Origin: JANWJE01 sp044326545
Lineage (GTDB): Bacteria; Chlamydiota; Chlamydiia; Chlamydiales; Parachlamydiaceae
Direction: 5' to 3'
NCBI GenBank assembly: GCA_044326545.1
Contig: JBIRBM010000010.1
Location: 1-64,000, forward strand
Length of the DNA: 64,000 bases
The position numbers were made by a program, and so were the translations under genes. Shown piece after piece: positions 16,922 through 25,430 of the stretch (position 1 is its first letter; each line of letters begins with the position of its first letter). The notes beneath the pieces were generated by a model, which saw nothing but the letters and a program-made list of their open reading frames with translations, had not been told where the DNA came from and ran no database searches.

Positions 16922-18031
16922 ATGTTTTTTCGCATTTTAGCCTTGATTTACAAAGAACTTCTCGCTGTGTGGCGAGATAAGAAAAGCCGAGCGATGCTGA
17001 TTGTCCCTCCCATCACACAATTGTTAATTTTTTCTATGGCTGCAACGCTTGATGTAAAAAATGTGTCGATTGGGATTTTAAATTTTGACAATGGAGGGCA
17101 GTCATACGAGTTGATCCAACGGTTTGTGGGATCGCCAACATTTAACAAGATTGTTTACTTAGATTCAGTGGCCGATATTGCAAAGGTGATCGATAATCAA
17201 ATCGTTTCTATGGTTATCCATTTTGATGCTCAATTTTCGCGCAATTTAAAGGCGAAGAAAGCAGCAGACCTTCAGCTCATATTAGATGGAAGAAAATCAA
17301 ATACAACACAAATCATACAGGGATATGCGGCAACAATTGTCCAAAAATTCAGCGAAGATTTAGCGGTTCAGCTCAATATTCAACAGCAACAAACCGAAGT
17401 TTTTCCTCGCAATTGGTTCAATCCCAATTTATTGTATTATTGGTTTAATATTCCTAACCTCACAGGGGTTTTAACGATGCTAATCGGCTTGACCATTACC
17501 GCCTTGTCTGTTGCACGAGAACGTGAAATTGGCACATTCGACCAGCTCTTGGTTTCTCCCCTGCAGCCAATAGAAATTTTGATTGGCAAAACAATTCCCG
17601 CTTTGATTATCGGCCTGATCGAGGGGGCAGTGATTGTCAGTGCCGCTATTTTTATTTTCCGCGTCCCTTTTATCGGGTCATTGCCCCTTCTGTTTTTTAG
17701 CATGGGTGTTTTTATTTCTTCTGTTGTAGGGGTGGGACTCTTTATCTCGTCATTATCCAAAAACCAGCAGCAAGCGATTTTGGGCTCATTTGTTTTTATG
17801 ACCCCTGCAGTGACTCTATCGGGATATGCAACTCCTATCGAAAATATGCCCGATTGGCTGCAAAAAGTGACCATCATCAATCCTCTCACTTATTATCTTG
17901 TCATTGCAAAAGGGCTCTTTCTTAAAAATATGCCCGCAAGGATTGTATGCGATAATCTATGGCCCATGGCTCTCATTGCCTGTTTTACTTTAACGGGGGC
18001 CGGTTGGTTTTTTAGGAGGCGGCTCGAGTAA
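16922..18031 (+). CDS. ABC-2 type permease (YbhR-like)
   Basis: Second permease, about 369 residues. N-terminal segment around 30-48 preceded by VWRDKKSRAMLIVPP, external domain, and five C-terminal membrane segments; the loop REREIGTFDQLLVSPLQP is the family hallmark, and SGYATPIENMPDWLQ before the last pair is also typical. The frame starts with TTG at 16916, but ATG at 16922 has AGGA seven bases upstream and is preferred. Last gene of the four-gene exporter operon. Confidence 0.9.
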   Translation: MFFRILALIYKELLAVWRDKKSRAMLIVPPITQLLIFSMAATLDVKNVSIGILNFDNGGQSYELIQRFVGSPTFNKIVYLDSVADIAKVIDNQIVSMVIHFDAQFSRNLKAKKAADLQLILDGRKSNTTQIIQGYAATIVQKFSEDLAVQLNIQQQQTEVFPRNWFNPNLLYYWFNIPNLTGVLTMLIGLTITALSVAREREIGTFDQLLVSPLQPIEILIGKTIPALIIGLIEGAVIVSAAIFIFRVPFIGSLPLLFFSMGVFISSVVGVGLFISSLSKNQQQAILGSFVFMTPAVTLSGYATPIENMPDWLQKVTIINPLTYYLVIAKGLFLKNMPARIVCDNLWPMALIACFTLTGAGWFFRRRLE

Positions 18032-18065
18032 CACAACTTAACTGATTTAAAAAGAGTGGATTGAA

Positions 18066-19346
18066 ATGAAGAATTATGTTTTGTTTAACATCTTGATTGC
18101 CATTGCCTTAGCGGTAATTGCAGGGTGTCTCACTGCAGATGGTCAGACATTATTTGGAGTCCCTTATGTTAAAATTTATGCAACGATAGGGCAGCTATTT
18201 TTAAACGCCCTCCATCTTGTTGCTGTTCCCATCGTCTCAGCTTCGATTATTCTAGGAACAGCTAAAATGGGAGGAGAATCCTCGTTTCGAGGATTGGGAA
18301 TTAAAACATTTGGATTTTACTTTTTACTCAGCTCTCTTGCCATCTTCGTTGGAATAGGGGGATTTTTTCTTGTGTTTTCTCACTCATCTTCTCCCAACCT
18401 TTCTTTGTTAGCGGCAGGCGATCCTTTAGGCGCTCTTGTCCATCCCCAATCCTCTGCAGATGCATTTGATACGCTGACGCAAATGTTGTTCAAGCTGATT
18501 CCATCGAATATTTTAGCTGCAGCTTCCCAAGGGCAAATGCTGGGATTGATTTCGTTTAGCATTCTATTTGGATGTTGTTTGTCTCAAATCGAGAGCTCTG
18601 CTTCTTCTGTGATGATGAAATGGTGGGAAGGCGTGTTTCAAATCATGATGAAGATCACCCATTTGATCATGAAGGCTCTGCCGATTGGCGTTTTTGGTTT
18701 AGTAGCAAAAGTGATCGCAACAACCGGAATTGATTCGATCACCTCTGCCGCTTGGTATTGTTTAACAGTGATTGCAAGTTTGCTGGCTTACAGCTGCATT
18801 GTGATTCCAATTCTTCTGATTTCAATTGCGAAGGTCAATCCGTTTGGCTACTTCCAAGCGATATCGCCCGCATTGTTCACTGCATTTTCGACAAGTTCAT
18901 CGGCTGCAACGCTTCCTATCACATTAGAGTGTGTCGAAAAGCGAGCGGGCGTTTCTAATCGAATTTGCAGCTTTTCCATTCCTTTAGGCACCTCAATTAA
19001 TATGTCGGGCGGGGCACTTTATTTGTCTATCGCCTCTCTTTTTATTGCGACAAGCTATGGCATTCCCCTGACAGTGCATGTCGTTGCCTTGGTGGGCATC
19101 ATGGCTTTACTCACATCGATGGGGGTTGCAGGCATTCCTTCTGCAAGCTTAATTTCCCTCTCATTAATCCTCAATTCAATTGCCCTTCCCGTTGAGGGAA
19201 TTGGGTTGATTATTGCTGTTGACAGAATCTTGGATATGTTTAGAACAACGGTTAATGTTCTTGGAAATGCAACCTGTGCCGTTTTAATCGCTCATTCTGA
19301 AGGAGAGTATCAAGAGAGGACGAGTGATGAATGTCCCACACGATAG
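18066..19346 (+). CDS. dicarboxylate/amino acid:cation symporter (GltP/DctA family)
   Basis: A 426-residue transporter of the SDF family (glutamate, aspartate or C4-dicarboxylate uptake with Na+ or H+). Eight hydrophobic segments plus the hairpin HP1 motif FSTSSSAATLP at about 278-288 and the region PLGTSINMSGGALY. The strongly conserved NMDGT of relatives reads NMSGG here, so the acidic residue that helps bind cation is replaced by Ser. HP2 (LTSMGVAGIPSASLI) is intact. Inner-membrane importer, plausible for host-derived amino or organic acids. It stands 34 bp behind the exporter operon. Confidence 0.9.
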   Translation: MKNYVLFNILIAIALAVIAGCLTADGQTLFGVPYVKIYATIGQLFLNALHLVAVPIVSASIILGTAKMGGESSFRGLGIKTFGFYFLLSSLAIFVGIGGFFLVFSHSSSPNLSLLAAGDPLGALVHPQSSADAFDTLTQMLFKLIPSNILAAASQGQMLGLISFSILFGCCLSQIESSASSVMMKWWEGVFQIMMKITHLIMKALPIGVFGLVAKVIATTGIDSITSAAWYCLTVIASLLAYSCIVIPILLISIAKVNPFGYFQAISPALFTAFSTSSSAATLPITLECVEKRAGVSNRICSFSIPLGTSINMSGGALYLSIASLFIATSYGIPLTVHVVALVGIMALLTSMGVAGIPSASLISLSLILNSIALPVEGIGLIIAVDRILDMFRTTVNVLGNATCAVLIAHSEGEYQERTSDECPTR

Positions 19347-19358
19347 CGGACTTAATCC

Positions 19359-20417
19359 TCAAGACTTACGCGGATTGGGGTATTCTTTGAGATAGATTTT
19401 AACTCTCTCTTGGATTTGCCAAGAGAGTTTTTCTGTTTCAGCCTGATTTGGTTTTATTCCGGCGAATTTCACTTGATCAAGCTCTTTAAAAATAGCGAGG
19501 AGTGCCTCAATTTCTTCTTGGGTAAAAATAGGATCGTCCCTTAAAGCTCTCTCAAGTTCCATTGTTGTCAATTCTTTTGTCCGCCAGCCTGATTTGACCT
19601 CAATGGCATCAAGCAAAAGAGAGGAAAGCTTGAGATAATAGGATGAGAAATCTTCTTCGCTATGAGGACACTTGTGAAGATTGTCTATTTCTTGCTGAAT
19701 TTTTTCCTTAGAGGATACTATTTTCTTGTCATCTTCAACTGATTGAGAGCGGCGATCGTAAATCAAATAAAAAAACCAGCCAATACCGCTACATCCAATT
19801 AAACAAAGGAGCGTCAGCCAAGGAAGCGTCCTTGTTTGCAAATCATACCGAATCTGATCTCTTGCTTTTTCAACCTCTTTTGGATCATCAATCCACATCC
19901 TCTGATTAGACTCGGTCAATCCCAGTGGAAATTGGGGATCTAATGGCATTAAGGGAGCAAAATCAAGCGAGGGTTGAGGTTGTGAAGGGGAGACGTCAAA
20001 AGAAAAAGCCGCTGTTGGAACCTCGAGCGGAGGCTCTCCCTTCTCCTTTGGTTGAAAGAGTGCAGTTAAGAAAGAGAGTTCTAATCGCCCCAAAGAAAGA
20101 GGGGCTATGGTGAATGTTACCTGTTCTTTTTCCACCCCCTCTTGATGGGATAATCTGTTGATTTGAGATTCAATCAGCGACCAATGAGGAGCAAGTGGAT
20201 TGCCGGACCACATGAGCTGATCAACGAGCGCTTCTCGATCCATTTCATAAGAAGAGGGGAGTTGATACTCGATTTCGACATTGAGCATCTCCCCTAATGA
20301 TAAGGGACCAGGAGGGGATTTAATCGTCAGAGCAAAAGGCTCTTTTAGCTCTGCATTCCAAAGCGTCTCACCACTTAGCAAGCAAGGAATCAGGATGAAC
20401 AATAGACTGTTTCTCAT
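19359..20417 (-). CDS. BatD/DUF4381-like membrane protein of MoxR operon
   Basis: A 352-residue protein with a signal peptide (MRNSLLFILIPCLLSGET), a beta-rich periplasmic domain (about 20-150), one membrane segment (about 198-217, LPWLTLLCLIGCSGIGWFFY) and a helical cytoplasmic tail. This is the layout of the third partner of MoxR-DUF58 operons (BatD-like N-terminus with DUF4381-like C-terminus). Its start overlaps the DUF58 stop by 4 bp. It probably helps the MoxR/DUF58 pair act at the envelope. The family name is a structural guess. Confidence 0.65.
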   Translation of the reverse strand: MRNSLLFILIPCLLSGETLWNAELKEPFALTIKSPPGPLSLGEMLNVEIEYQLPSSYEMDREALVDQLMWSGNPLAPHWSLIESQINRLSHQEGVEKEQVTFTIAPLSLGRLELSFLTALFQPKEKGEPPLEVPTAAFSFDVSPSQPQPSLDFAPLMPLDPQFPLGLTESNQRMWIDDPKEVEKARDQIRYDLQTRTLPWLTLLCLIGCSGIGWFFYLIYDRRSQSVEDDKKIVSSKEKIQQEIDNLHKCPHSEEDFSSYYLKLSSLLLDAIEVKSGWRTKELTTMELERALRDDPIFTQEEIEALLAIFKELDQVKFAGIKPNQAETEKLSWQIQERVKIYLKEYPNPRKS

Positions 20418-21292
20418 GTTCTGCGCCTTCTCAATTTGAAAAAACGTTGAAGGACATCATTTGAAGCTTCACCCGTGTGAATCGAGAGGTAGTCGGCACC
20501 AATTGAGGAAAAAAGATGCCGGGTTTTCAATGCTTTTTGGCGAGATTTTTTTTCAAACTGCTCTCTTATTTTCACATCATCAGTATCGATGAATGCCTCT
20601 TCTGCGGTTTCTAAATCACGAAGATGAAATAATCCACGTGGAATACATGTCTCTTCATAAGTGTCATAAACATGAAAGGCGATCAATTCGTGCCGTTTGG
20701 CAATCAAAGCGGCTTCTTTGCTAAAACCATCGCTTAAAAAATCAGAAATAAGAAAACAAATCGCGTGTTTTGCCTGCACTTTTGCTAGGAAAGAGAGCGC
20801 TTTTGACAGATCAGTCCCTTTATTGCGGGGGATAAAATAGAGCAATTCCCGAATGACGCGTAAAACATGGCGAACCCCTTTTTTGGGTGTTAAATAGAGT
20901 TCGATTTCGTTTGTAAAAAGGAGAAGACCAACCTTATCTTGATTTTTGATTGCAGAAAAAGCGAGGATTGCAGCAAGCTCTGCGATGATGTCGCTTTTAA
21001 GGCGATTGAGATGGCTAAACCCAGAGGAGGCTGATAGGTCCACAATCAGCATGACAGTGAGCTCCCGTTCTTCGCGAAAATTTTTGACAAACGGGTGTTG
21101 CGAACGAGCTGTGACATTCCAATCAATGGTCCGAATGTCATCGCCCGGGAAATATTCGCGCACATCTTCAAATTCCAATCCTTTTCCTTTAAAAGCAGAG
21201 CGATAAAATCCGGAAAACAGATCCTCTACATTATGAAGGGCTTTAATGTGTAAACGACGGATATGTTGGAGGGCTTGTGTTCTTTCAATCAT
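20414..21292 (-). CDS. DUF58 domain protein (von Willebrand A-like)
   Basis: A 292-residue cytoplasmic protein. The DUF58 core reads SAFKGKGLEFEDVREYFPGD followed by IRTIDWNVTARS; a MIDAS-like sequence is in MLIVDLSASS (D-x-S-x-S). DUF58 proteins work with MoxR AAA+ ATPases as chaperone or metal-binding partners for envelope or enzyme maturation. The gene lies 22 bp after the MoxR gene and overlaps the next gene. Confidence 0.88.
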   Translation of the reverse strand: MIERTQALQHIRRLHIKALHNVEDLFSGFYRSAFKGKGLEFEDVREYFPGDDIRTIDWNVTARSQHPFVKNFREERELTVMLIVDLSASSGFSHLNRLKSDIIAELAAILAFSAIKNQDKVGLLLFTNEIELYLTPKKGVRHVLRVIRELLYFIPRNKGTDLSKALSFLAKVQAKHAICFLISDFLSDGFSKEAALIAKRHELIAFHVYDTYEETCIPRGLFHLRDLETAEEAFIDTDDVKIREQFEKKSRQKALKTRHLFSSIGADYLSIHTGEASNDVLQRFFKLRRRRT

Positions 21293-21314
21293 AAAAAATG
21301 GAAATGAAAATCAA

Positions 21315-22304
21315 TTAAGGGACAGGAAGGGCTTCTAAAATGCGATGAATCAGATCATCTGTTGTCAAATTTTCAGCTTCAGCCTCATAAGACAGGCGAA
21401 GACGATGACGCAAAATCGGATAAGCCATCTCTTTAATATCTTGAGGGGTGACAAAATGGCGTCCAGATAATAATGCACGCCCTTTAGAGGCTTGTTTCAG
21501 GGCCAAAGTTGCGCGAGGAGAGGCGCCGTATTCTAATAGTCCCTCCAGAGGAATTTGAAAAAGGTTTGGCGCTCTTGTGGCCTGGATAATATTGAGCAGA
21601 TAATCAATCACCTTTTCATCGAGGTAAATGGTGTCGACAAGCCGTCTTAAGGCGAGCACAGTGTTGACATCGATGATCGGCTTAATGATGGGAAGCGGAC
21701 CCATTGTCCCCATCTTTTGCAAAATGATTTTTTCTTCTTCACGGGTTGGATAATCGATTTTGATTTTCATCATAAAACGATCGGTTTGTGCTTCAGCCAG
21801 TGGATAGGTGCCTTCTTGTTCAATCGGATTTTGAGTGGCTAACACCAAAAAAGGGCGAGGGGCAGCAAAGGTTTCGCCTCCAATGGTCACTTGCTTTTCT
21901 TGCATGATTTCTAATAAAGCCGATTGTACTTTCGCCGGCGCGCGATTGATTTCATCTGCTAGCAGAATATTGGTGAAGACGGGCCCTTTTTTAACCTCAA
22001 AGGTTCCTTCCTTAGGGTTATAGATAGGGGTTCCCGTTAAATCGGCAGGCAAAAGATCTGGAGTAAATTGAATCCGTTTCACATCACATTGGATCACACG
22101 GGCCAATGTATTGGCAGCAAGTGTTTTTGCAACGCCTGGCATCCCTTCAAGCAGTAAATGACCATCGGATAAAACGGCAATTAGAAGGGATTCAACCAGT
22201 TTGGTTTGCCCGACCACGACTTGGGCGATTTCTTGTTGCACTCTTTTTAAGAGCTCTTGGGCTTTTTGGATTTGCTGCAGAATCGATATTGTCTCTGTGG
22301 GCAT
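21315..22304 (-). CDS. MoxR-family AAA+ ATPase
   Basis: A 329-residue ATPase with Walker A GMPGVAKT (about 56-63), Walker B LLADEINRAP, the following helix ALLEIMQEKQVTIGG, and sensor region LATQNPIEQEGTYPLAEAQT with the Arg finger DRF. The C-terminal lid (LEYGASPRATLALKQ) is typical. AGGAAA lies a few bases before the ATG. First gene of the MoxR/DUF58/BatD-like operon. It likely remodels or loads cofactors onto client proteins; no client is visible in the window. Confidence 0.93.
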   Translation of the reverse strand: MPTETISILQQIQKAQELLKRVQQEIAQVVVGQTKLVESLLIAVLSDGHLLLEGMPGVAKTLAANTLARVIQCDVKRIQFTPDLLPADLTGTPIYNPKEGTFEVKKGPVFTNILLADEINRAPAKVQSALLEIMQEKQVTIGGETFAAPRPFLVLATQNPIEQEGTYPLAEAQTDRFMMKIKIDYPTREEEKIILQKMGTMGPLPIIKPIIDVNTVLALRRLVDTIYLDEKVIDYLLNIIQATRAPNLFQIPLEGLLEYGASPRATLALKQASKGRALLSGRHFVTPQDIKEMAYPILRHRLRLSYEAEAENLTTDDLIHRILEALPVP

Positions 22305-22378
22305 ATGTTTCCTATTAATAGATCATGTTAACATTTATCTTAGAGGGTTTTTTAATCCTGTAACTGTATGATATAAAT

Positions 22379-22399
22379 GTTGCCTCTTAAGGAGGCAAC
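22379..22399 (+). promoter_or_regulatory. hairpin that buries a strong ribosome-binding site
   Basis: Perfect inverted repeat GTTGCCTC-TTAAG-GAGGCAAC ending right before the ATG at 22400. The AAGGAGG ribosome-binding site lies in the loop and 3' arm, so folding of the RNA would hide it. Could be a translation switch or simply a terminator-like palindrome. Confidence 0.45.
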
Positions 22400-22615
22400 A
22401 TGAAAAACTCACGTTCATTTCCTTGCCAGTGCCCTTGCCCGATTAACGTTGTTCTAAAACACCTGCACATTAGACTTGTTCGGAAACTTGCTTTGCTTGA
22501 AAAAATTGCCCTTTTTGAGCAGATTGTGTTGAAAATGTTGAGAGCGTATGCATCCATACGGTCGAAAAATTTTACAAAAAAGAGGCCAAAAATGGCGGTT
22601 TTAGCAAGTCAATGA
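22400..22615 (+). CDS. small Cys-rich ORF extended by a MITE
   Basis: The ATG has a near-ideal AAGGAGG site five bases upstream. The first 24 codons (MKNSRSFPCQCPCPINVVLK...) contain three Cys in a CxCxC arrangement; the remaining 47 codons read through the MITE at 22471-22633 and are therefore not ancestral. Probably a small gene interrupted by the repeat. Function unknown. Confidence 0.35.
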   Translation: MKNSRSFPCQCPCPINVVLKHLHIRLVRKLALLEKIALFEQIVLKMLRAYASIRSKNFTKKRPKMAVLASQ

Positions 22616-22633
22616 AATTTCCGAAGAAGTCTA
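22471..22633 (+). mobile_element. MITE family I, copy A (163 bp)
   Basis: TA-flanked palindromic element with ends TAGACTTGTTCGGAAACTT and the inverse of it (TTTCCGAAGAAGTCTA). The same sequence occurs at 26522, 38885, 43181 and 47489. No coding capacity for a transposase. TA target duplication and size suggest mobilisation by an IS630/Tc1-mariner type enzyme. This copy lies upstream of rmlA and has the opposite orientation to copy B beyond rmlB. Confidence 0.85.
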
Positions 22634-22680
22634 ATGATACAAGAGGTTTTTTGTTGTGTTTTTGTAAGCGGATGGAGGAT

Positions 22681-22821
22681 TTAATGGATAGAAAACACTA
22701 ATTTTATCGCTTCAGTGACAAATTTGCTCATTTCACGCCTTTTTACATAAGCGTGCAACTCATGCGAAATATCGAGCGGTAATGAAAAAGTCTGATTGAT
22801 TGTCTTACTGTTTTTTCTTAT
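22681..22821 (-). pseudogene. ribbon-helix-helix antitoxin-like remnant
   Basis: Minus-strand translation gives NQTFSLPLDISHELHAYVKR then REMSKFVTEAIK, a good ribbon-helix-helix pattern (beta strand with alternating residues, two helices) as found in CopG/antitoxin proteins. There is no ATG: the frame begins after a stop with an ATA codon at 22821 in the place where a start is expected, and it ends after only 46 codons. No toxin gene is recognisable downstream, where MITE copy A lies 48 bp away. Likely a degraded toxin-antitoxin remnant. Confidence 0.45.
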
Positions 22822-23026
22822 ATCTTGATTTTAGGAAGAGGGTATTTAATATGGAATAAGAAATATTAATTCATACACACCTAGAGTCTCCGTCCTTCTA
22901 CCGTGACTGATCTAAAACAACAACGTTTTTAGAAGAAAGGAAAACATGGGAGAAACTTCCCCTTGCTTTAAGATCAGCTTTTAGGCTACATTGTAGCTCT
23001 TCATAAAACACTCGAATAGGCAAGTC

Positions 23027-23914
23027 ATGAAAGGGATTGTTCTTGCAGGGGGCAGCGGAACTCGCCTTCATCCTCTCACTCTTGGTGTGACCAAGCAGTT
23101 ATTACCCATTTATAATAAGCCGATGATCTATTACCCATTATCTGTCTTATTCTTAGCAGATATCCGGGATATTTTGATTATTTCAACACCCGAAGACCTT
23201 CCCCAATTTAAGCGATTACTAGGCGACGGATCTCACCTCGGAGTGACATTTACTTATGCCGTTCAAGCCAAACCAAATGGATTAGCAGAAGCTTTTATCA
23301 TTGGAGAAGAGTTTATTGGTCAAGAATCTGTTTGCCTGATTCTAGGGGATAATATCTTTTATGGCAGTGAGTTAAGTCATTTATTGCAAAAAGCAAGAAA
23401 TAGAAAAAAAGGGGCGACCTTGTTTGGATTTGAAGTGAAAGATCCTGAACGATACGGCGTCATTGAATTTGACTCTCAAGGCCATGTGATGTCAATTGAA
23501 GAAAAACCCAAAGAGCCAAAATCCCATATTGCGGTGACGGGTCTTTATTTTTATGATAATGAGGTCATAAAGATTGCAAAAGGGTTAACCCCTTCGGCTC
23601 GAGGGGAATTAGAAATTACAGATGTCAACCAAGAGTATTTAAGGCGCGCAAATGCCAACGTCAATATCATGGGACGTGGATATGCTTGGTTAGATGCCGG
23701 CACTTATGAGAGCTTAATGCAGGCCAGTCAATTTGTTCAAGTCATAGAAGAGCGACAAGGACACTACATTGCTGCATTAGAAGAAATCGCCTTCAACAAA
23801 AAATTCATCTGTCGCGACCAACTAAAAATTTTAGGAGAAAAACTGGGAAAAAGTGCATATGGACGGTATTTGATTGATCTGACAGAGGAAAGGACCTGGC
23901 ATGGAGAGCTCTAA
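23027..23914 (+). CDS. rmlA: glucose-1-phosphate thymidylyltransferase
   Basis: First enzyme of dTDP-L-rhamnose synthesis: dTTP plus glucose-1-phosphate to dTDP-glucose. 295 residues, the usual length. Nucleotide-binding motif AGGSGTRLHPLT at 7-18, then KQLLPIYNKPMIYYPL, LILGDNIFYG (metal Asp), VEEKP-like IEEKPKEPKS and WLDAGTYESL. It overlaps rmlC by 14 bp. Cytoplasmic. The four rml genes lie together between two inverted MITE copies. Confidence 0.96.
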   Translation: MKGIVLAGGSGTRLHPLTLGVTKQLLPIYNKPMIYYPLSVLFLADIRDILIISTPEDLPQFKRLLGDGSHLGVTFTYAVQAKPNGLAEAFIIGEEFIGQESVCLILGDNIFYGSELSHLLQKARNRKKGATLFGFEVKDPERYGVIEFDSQGHVMSIEEKPKEPKSHIAVTGLYFYDNEVIKIAKGLTPSARGELEITDVNQEYLRRANANVNIMGRGYAWLDAGTYESLMQASQFVQVIEERQGHYIAALEEIAFNKKFICRDQLKILGEKLGKSAYGRYLIDLTEERTWHGEL

Positions 23915-24431
23915 ATTATCCCTTGAAGGGCTTCTTTTAATCAAGCCTACACTATTTAAAGATCATCGCGGATTCTTCTTAGAAACATTCCAGCAATCCG
24001 TTTATGAAAAATTAGGGATTTCATCTCCTTTCGTTCAAGATAACCACTCTTATTCTCAGCAAGGTTGCATAAGGGGGATGCATTTTCAATCTTATCCGGG
24101 TCAAGCAAAACTCATTCGCGTCGCTGTAGGAAAAATTTTTGATGTCGCAGTTGATATTCGGCCTGATTCTCCTACCTTTGGAAAATGGGAAGGGGTGATG
24201 TTAGACGATCTCTTTCACTGGCAATTGTATATTCCAGTGGGATTTGCTCATGGATTTTGTGTGTTAAGTCCCGAGGCTCATGTTTTATATAAGGTAAGCA
24301 GCCCGTATGACGCTAATTTCGAAAAAGGATTTCGCTTTGATGATCCTGAGGTCAATATTCAATGGCCCGTTGATCATCCTATCATATCTGAAAGAGATCA
24401 GCAGGCTCCGTTTCTGAGAAGCTGTTTTTAA
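23901..24431 (+). CDS. rmlC: dTDP-4-dehydrorhamnose 3,5-epimerase
   Basis: Third step of dTDP-rhamnose synthesis, a cupin-fold epimerase of 176 residues. Motifs: FKDHRGFFLETF (substrate binding), QDNHSYSQQGCIRGMHFQ with the catalytic His in RGMHFQ, VDIRPDSPTFGKW and VGFAHGFCVLS. Start is inside the end of rmlA (translational coupling). Its stop borders a short ACTCGCCTTACGCA repeat-like sequence. Confidence 0.96.
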   Translation: MESSKLSLEGLLLIKPTLFKDHRGFFLETFQQSVYEKLGISSPFVQDNHSYSQQGCIRGMHFQSYPGQAKLIRVAVGKIFDVAVDIRPDSPTFGKWEGVMLDDLFHWQLYIPVGFAHGFCVLSPEAHVLYKVSSPYDANFEKGFRFDDPEVNIQWPVDHPIISERDQQAPFLRSCF

Positions 24432-24539
24432 CTCGCCTTACGCACGAAGAGTGCTGTTTGGGCTGATCGAACAGATTGGTTTCAAACGCTCTGCCGAATA
24501 AAATTCCTCTAACTTCAGCTCTTTGAAAAGGACAATGAA

Positions 24540-25421
24540 ATGAAAAAAATTTGGATTTGCGGCGCCTCCGGTATGTTAGGCTCTCATTTTCGCCGTTTAT
24601 TCACTCAAAAGCACATTCCTTTTATCGGAAATGATCGTCATGATATTGACGTGACACATTTAGATGCAGTCTGCGAATTTGTGAGAACGCAAAAAATATC
24701 GCATATCATCAACTGTGCGGCATACACACAAGTTGATCTAGCAGAAGATGATCAGAAAAATGCTTATCTAGCCAATGCCATCGGCCCTCATCATTTGGGG
24801 ATTGCAGGCAGAAGACATGGCGCTCGCGTTCTGCATTTTTCTACAGATTATGTGTTTGATGGAAAAAAACGGACCCCGTATAGGGAAGATGATCTTTGCA
24901 GTCCCATCAATGCCTATGCAATGAGTAAATTAGCCGGTGAAATCAAACTGCTAGACGAACACCCTCGCTCTTGCATTATTCGCACATCCTGGTTATTTGG
25001 AACTCCTGGTCGAAATTTTGTCCAGACCATGATGGGTTTAATGAAAGCAAAAGAGCATGTGCGCGTTGTATTCGACCAAATCGGGCGCCCTACCTATTGT
25101 CAAGATTTAGCTGAAGCGGCATTAGAGTTGTGCGATCAAGAAGGGATCTTTCATTTTGCCAATCAATTTGAAACCAGTTGGTTTCAATTTGCAAAAGAGA
25201 TTCACCGCCAAGCAAAAGAATTAGATTTCCCATTAATTGTTAAAATGATTGAGCCTATTTCAACTCTAGAATTTCCCACAACAGCTAAAAGACCCCATTA
25301 TTCGGTATTGAATACAAACAAAATAGAAGCGCTGTTTGGAAGGGCGCTCCGTCCTTGGCAAGAAGCCTTATATGATTATTTAGTGAGTTTAAAAGACAAT
25401 CAAACAGCAAAACTCAATTGA
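24540..25421 (+). CDS. rmlD: dTDP-4-dehydrorhamnose reductase
   Basis: Final step: NAD(P)H reduction to dTDP-L-rhamnose. 293 residues, extended short-chain dehydrogenase. Cofactor loop GASGMLGSHF, NCAAYTQVDLAEDD, STDYVFDGKK and YAMSKLAGE (catalytic Tyr and Lys). Preceded by AAAAGGA. A 108-bp gap after rmlC holds no gene. The unusual order A-C-D-B is still a complete pathway. Confidence 0.95.
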   Translation: MKKIWICGASGMLGSHFRRLFTQKHIPFIGNDRHDIDVTHLDAVCEFVRTQKISHIINCAAYTQVDLAEDDQKNAYLANAIGPHHLGIAGRRHGARVLHFSTDYVFDGKKRTPYREDDLCSPINAYAMSKLAGEIKLLDEHPRSCIIRTSWLFGTPGRNFVQTMMGLMKAKEHVRVVFDQIGRPTYCQDLAEAALELCDQEGIFHFANQFETSWFQFAKEIHRQAKELDFPLIVKMIEPISTLEFPTTAKRPHYSVLNTNKIEALFGRALRPWQEALYDYLVSLKDNQTAKLN

Positions 25422-25430
25422 GACCCATCA

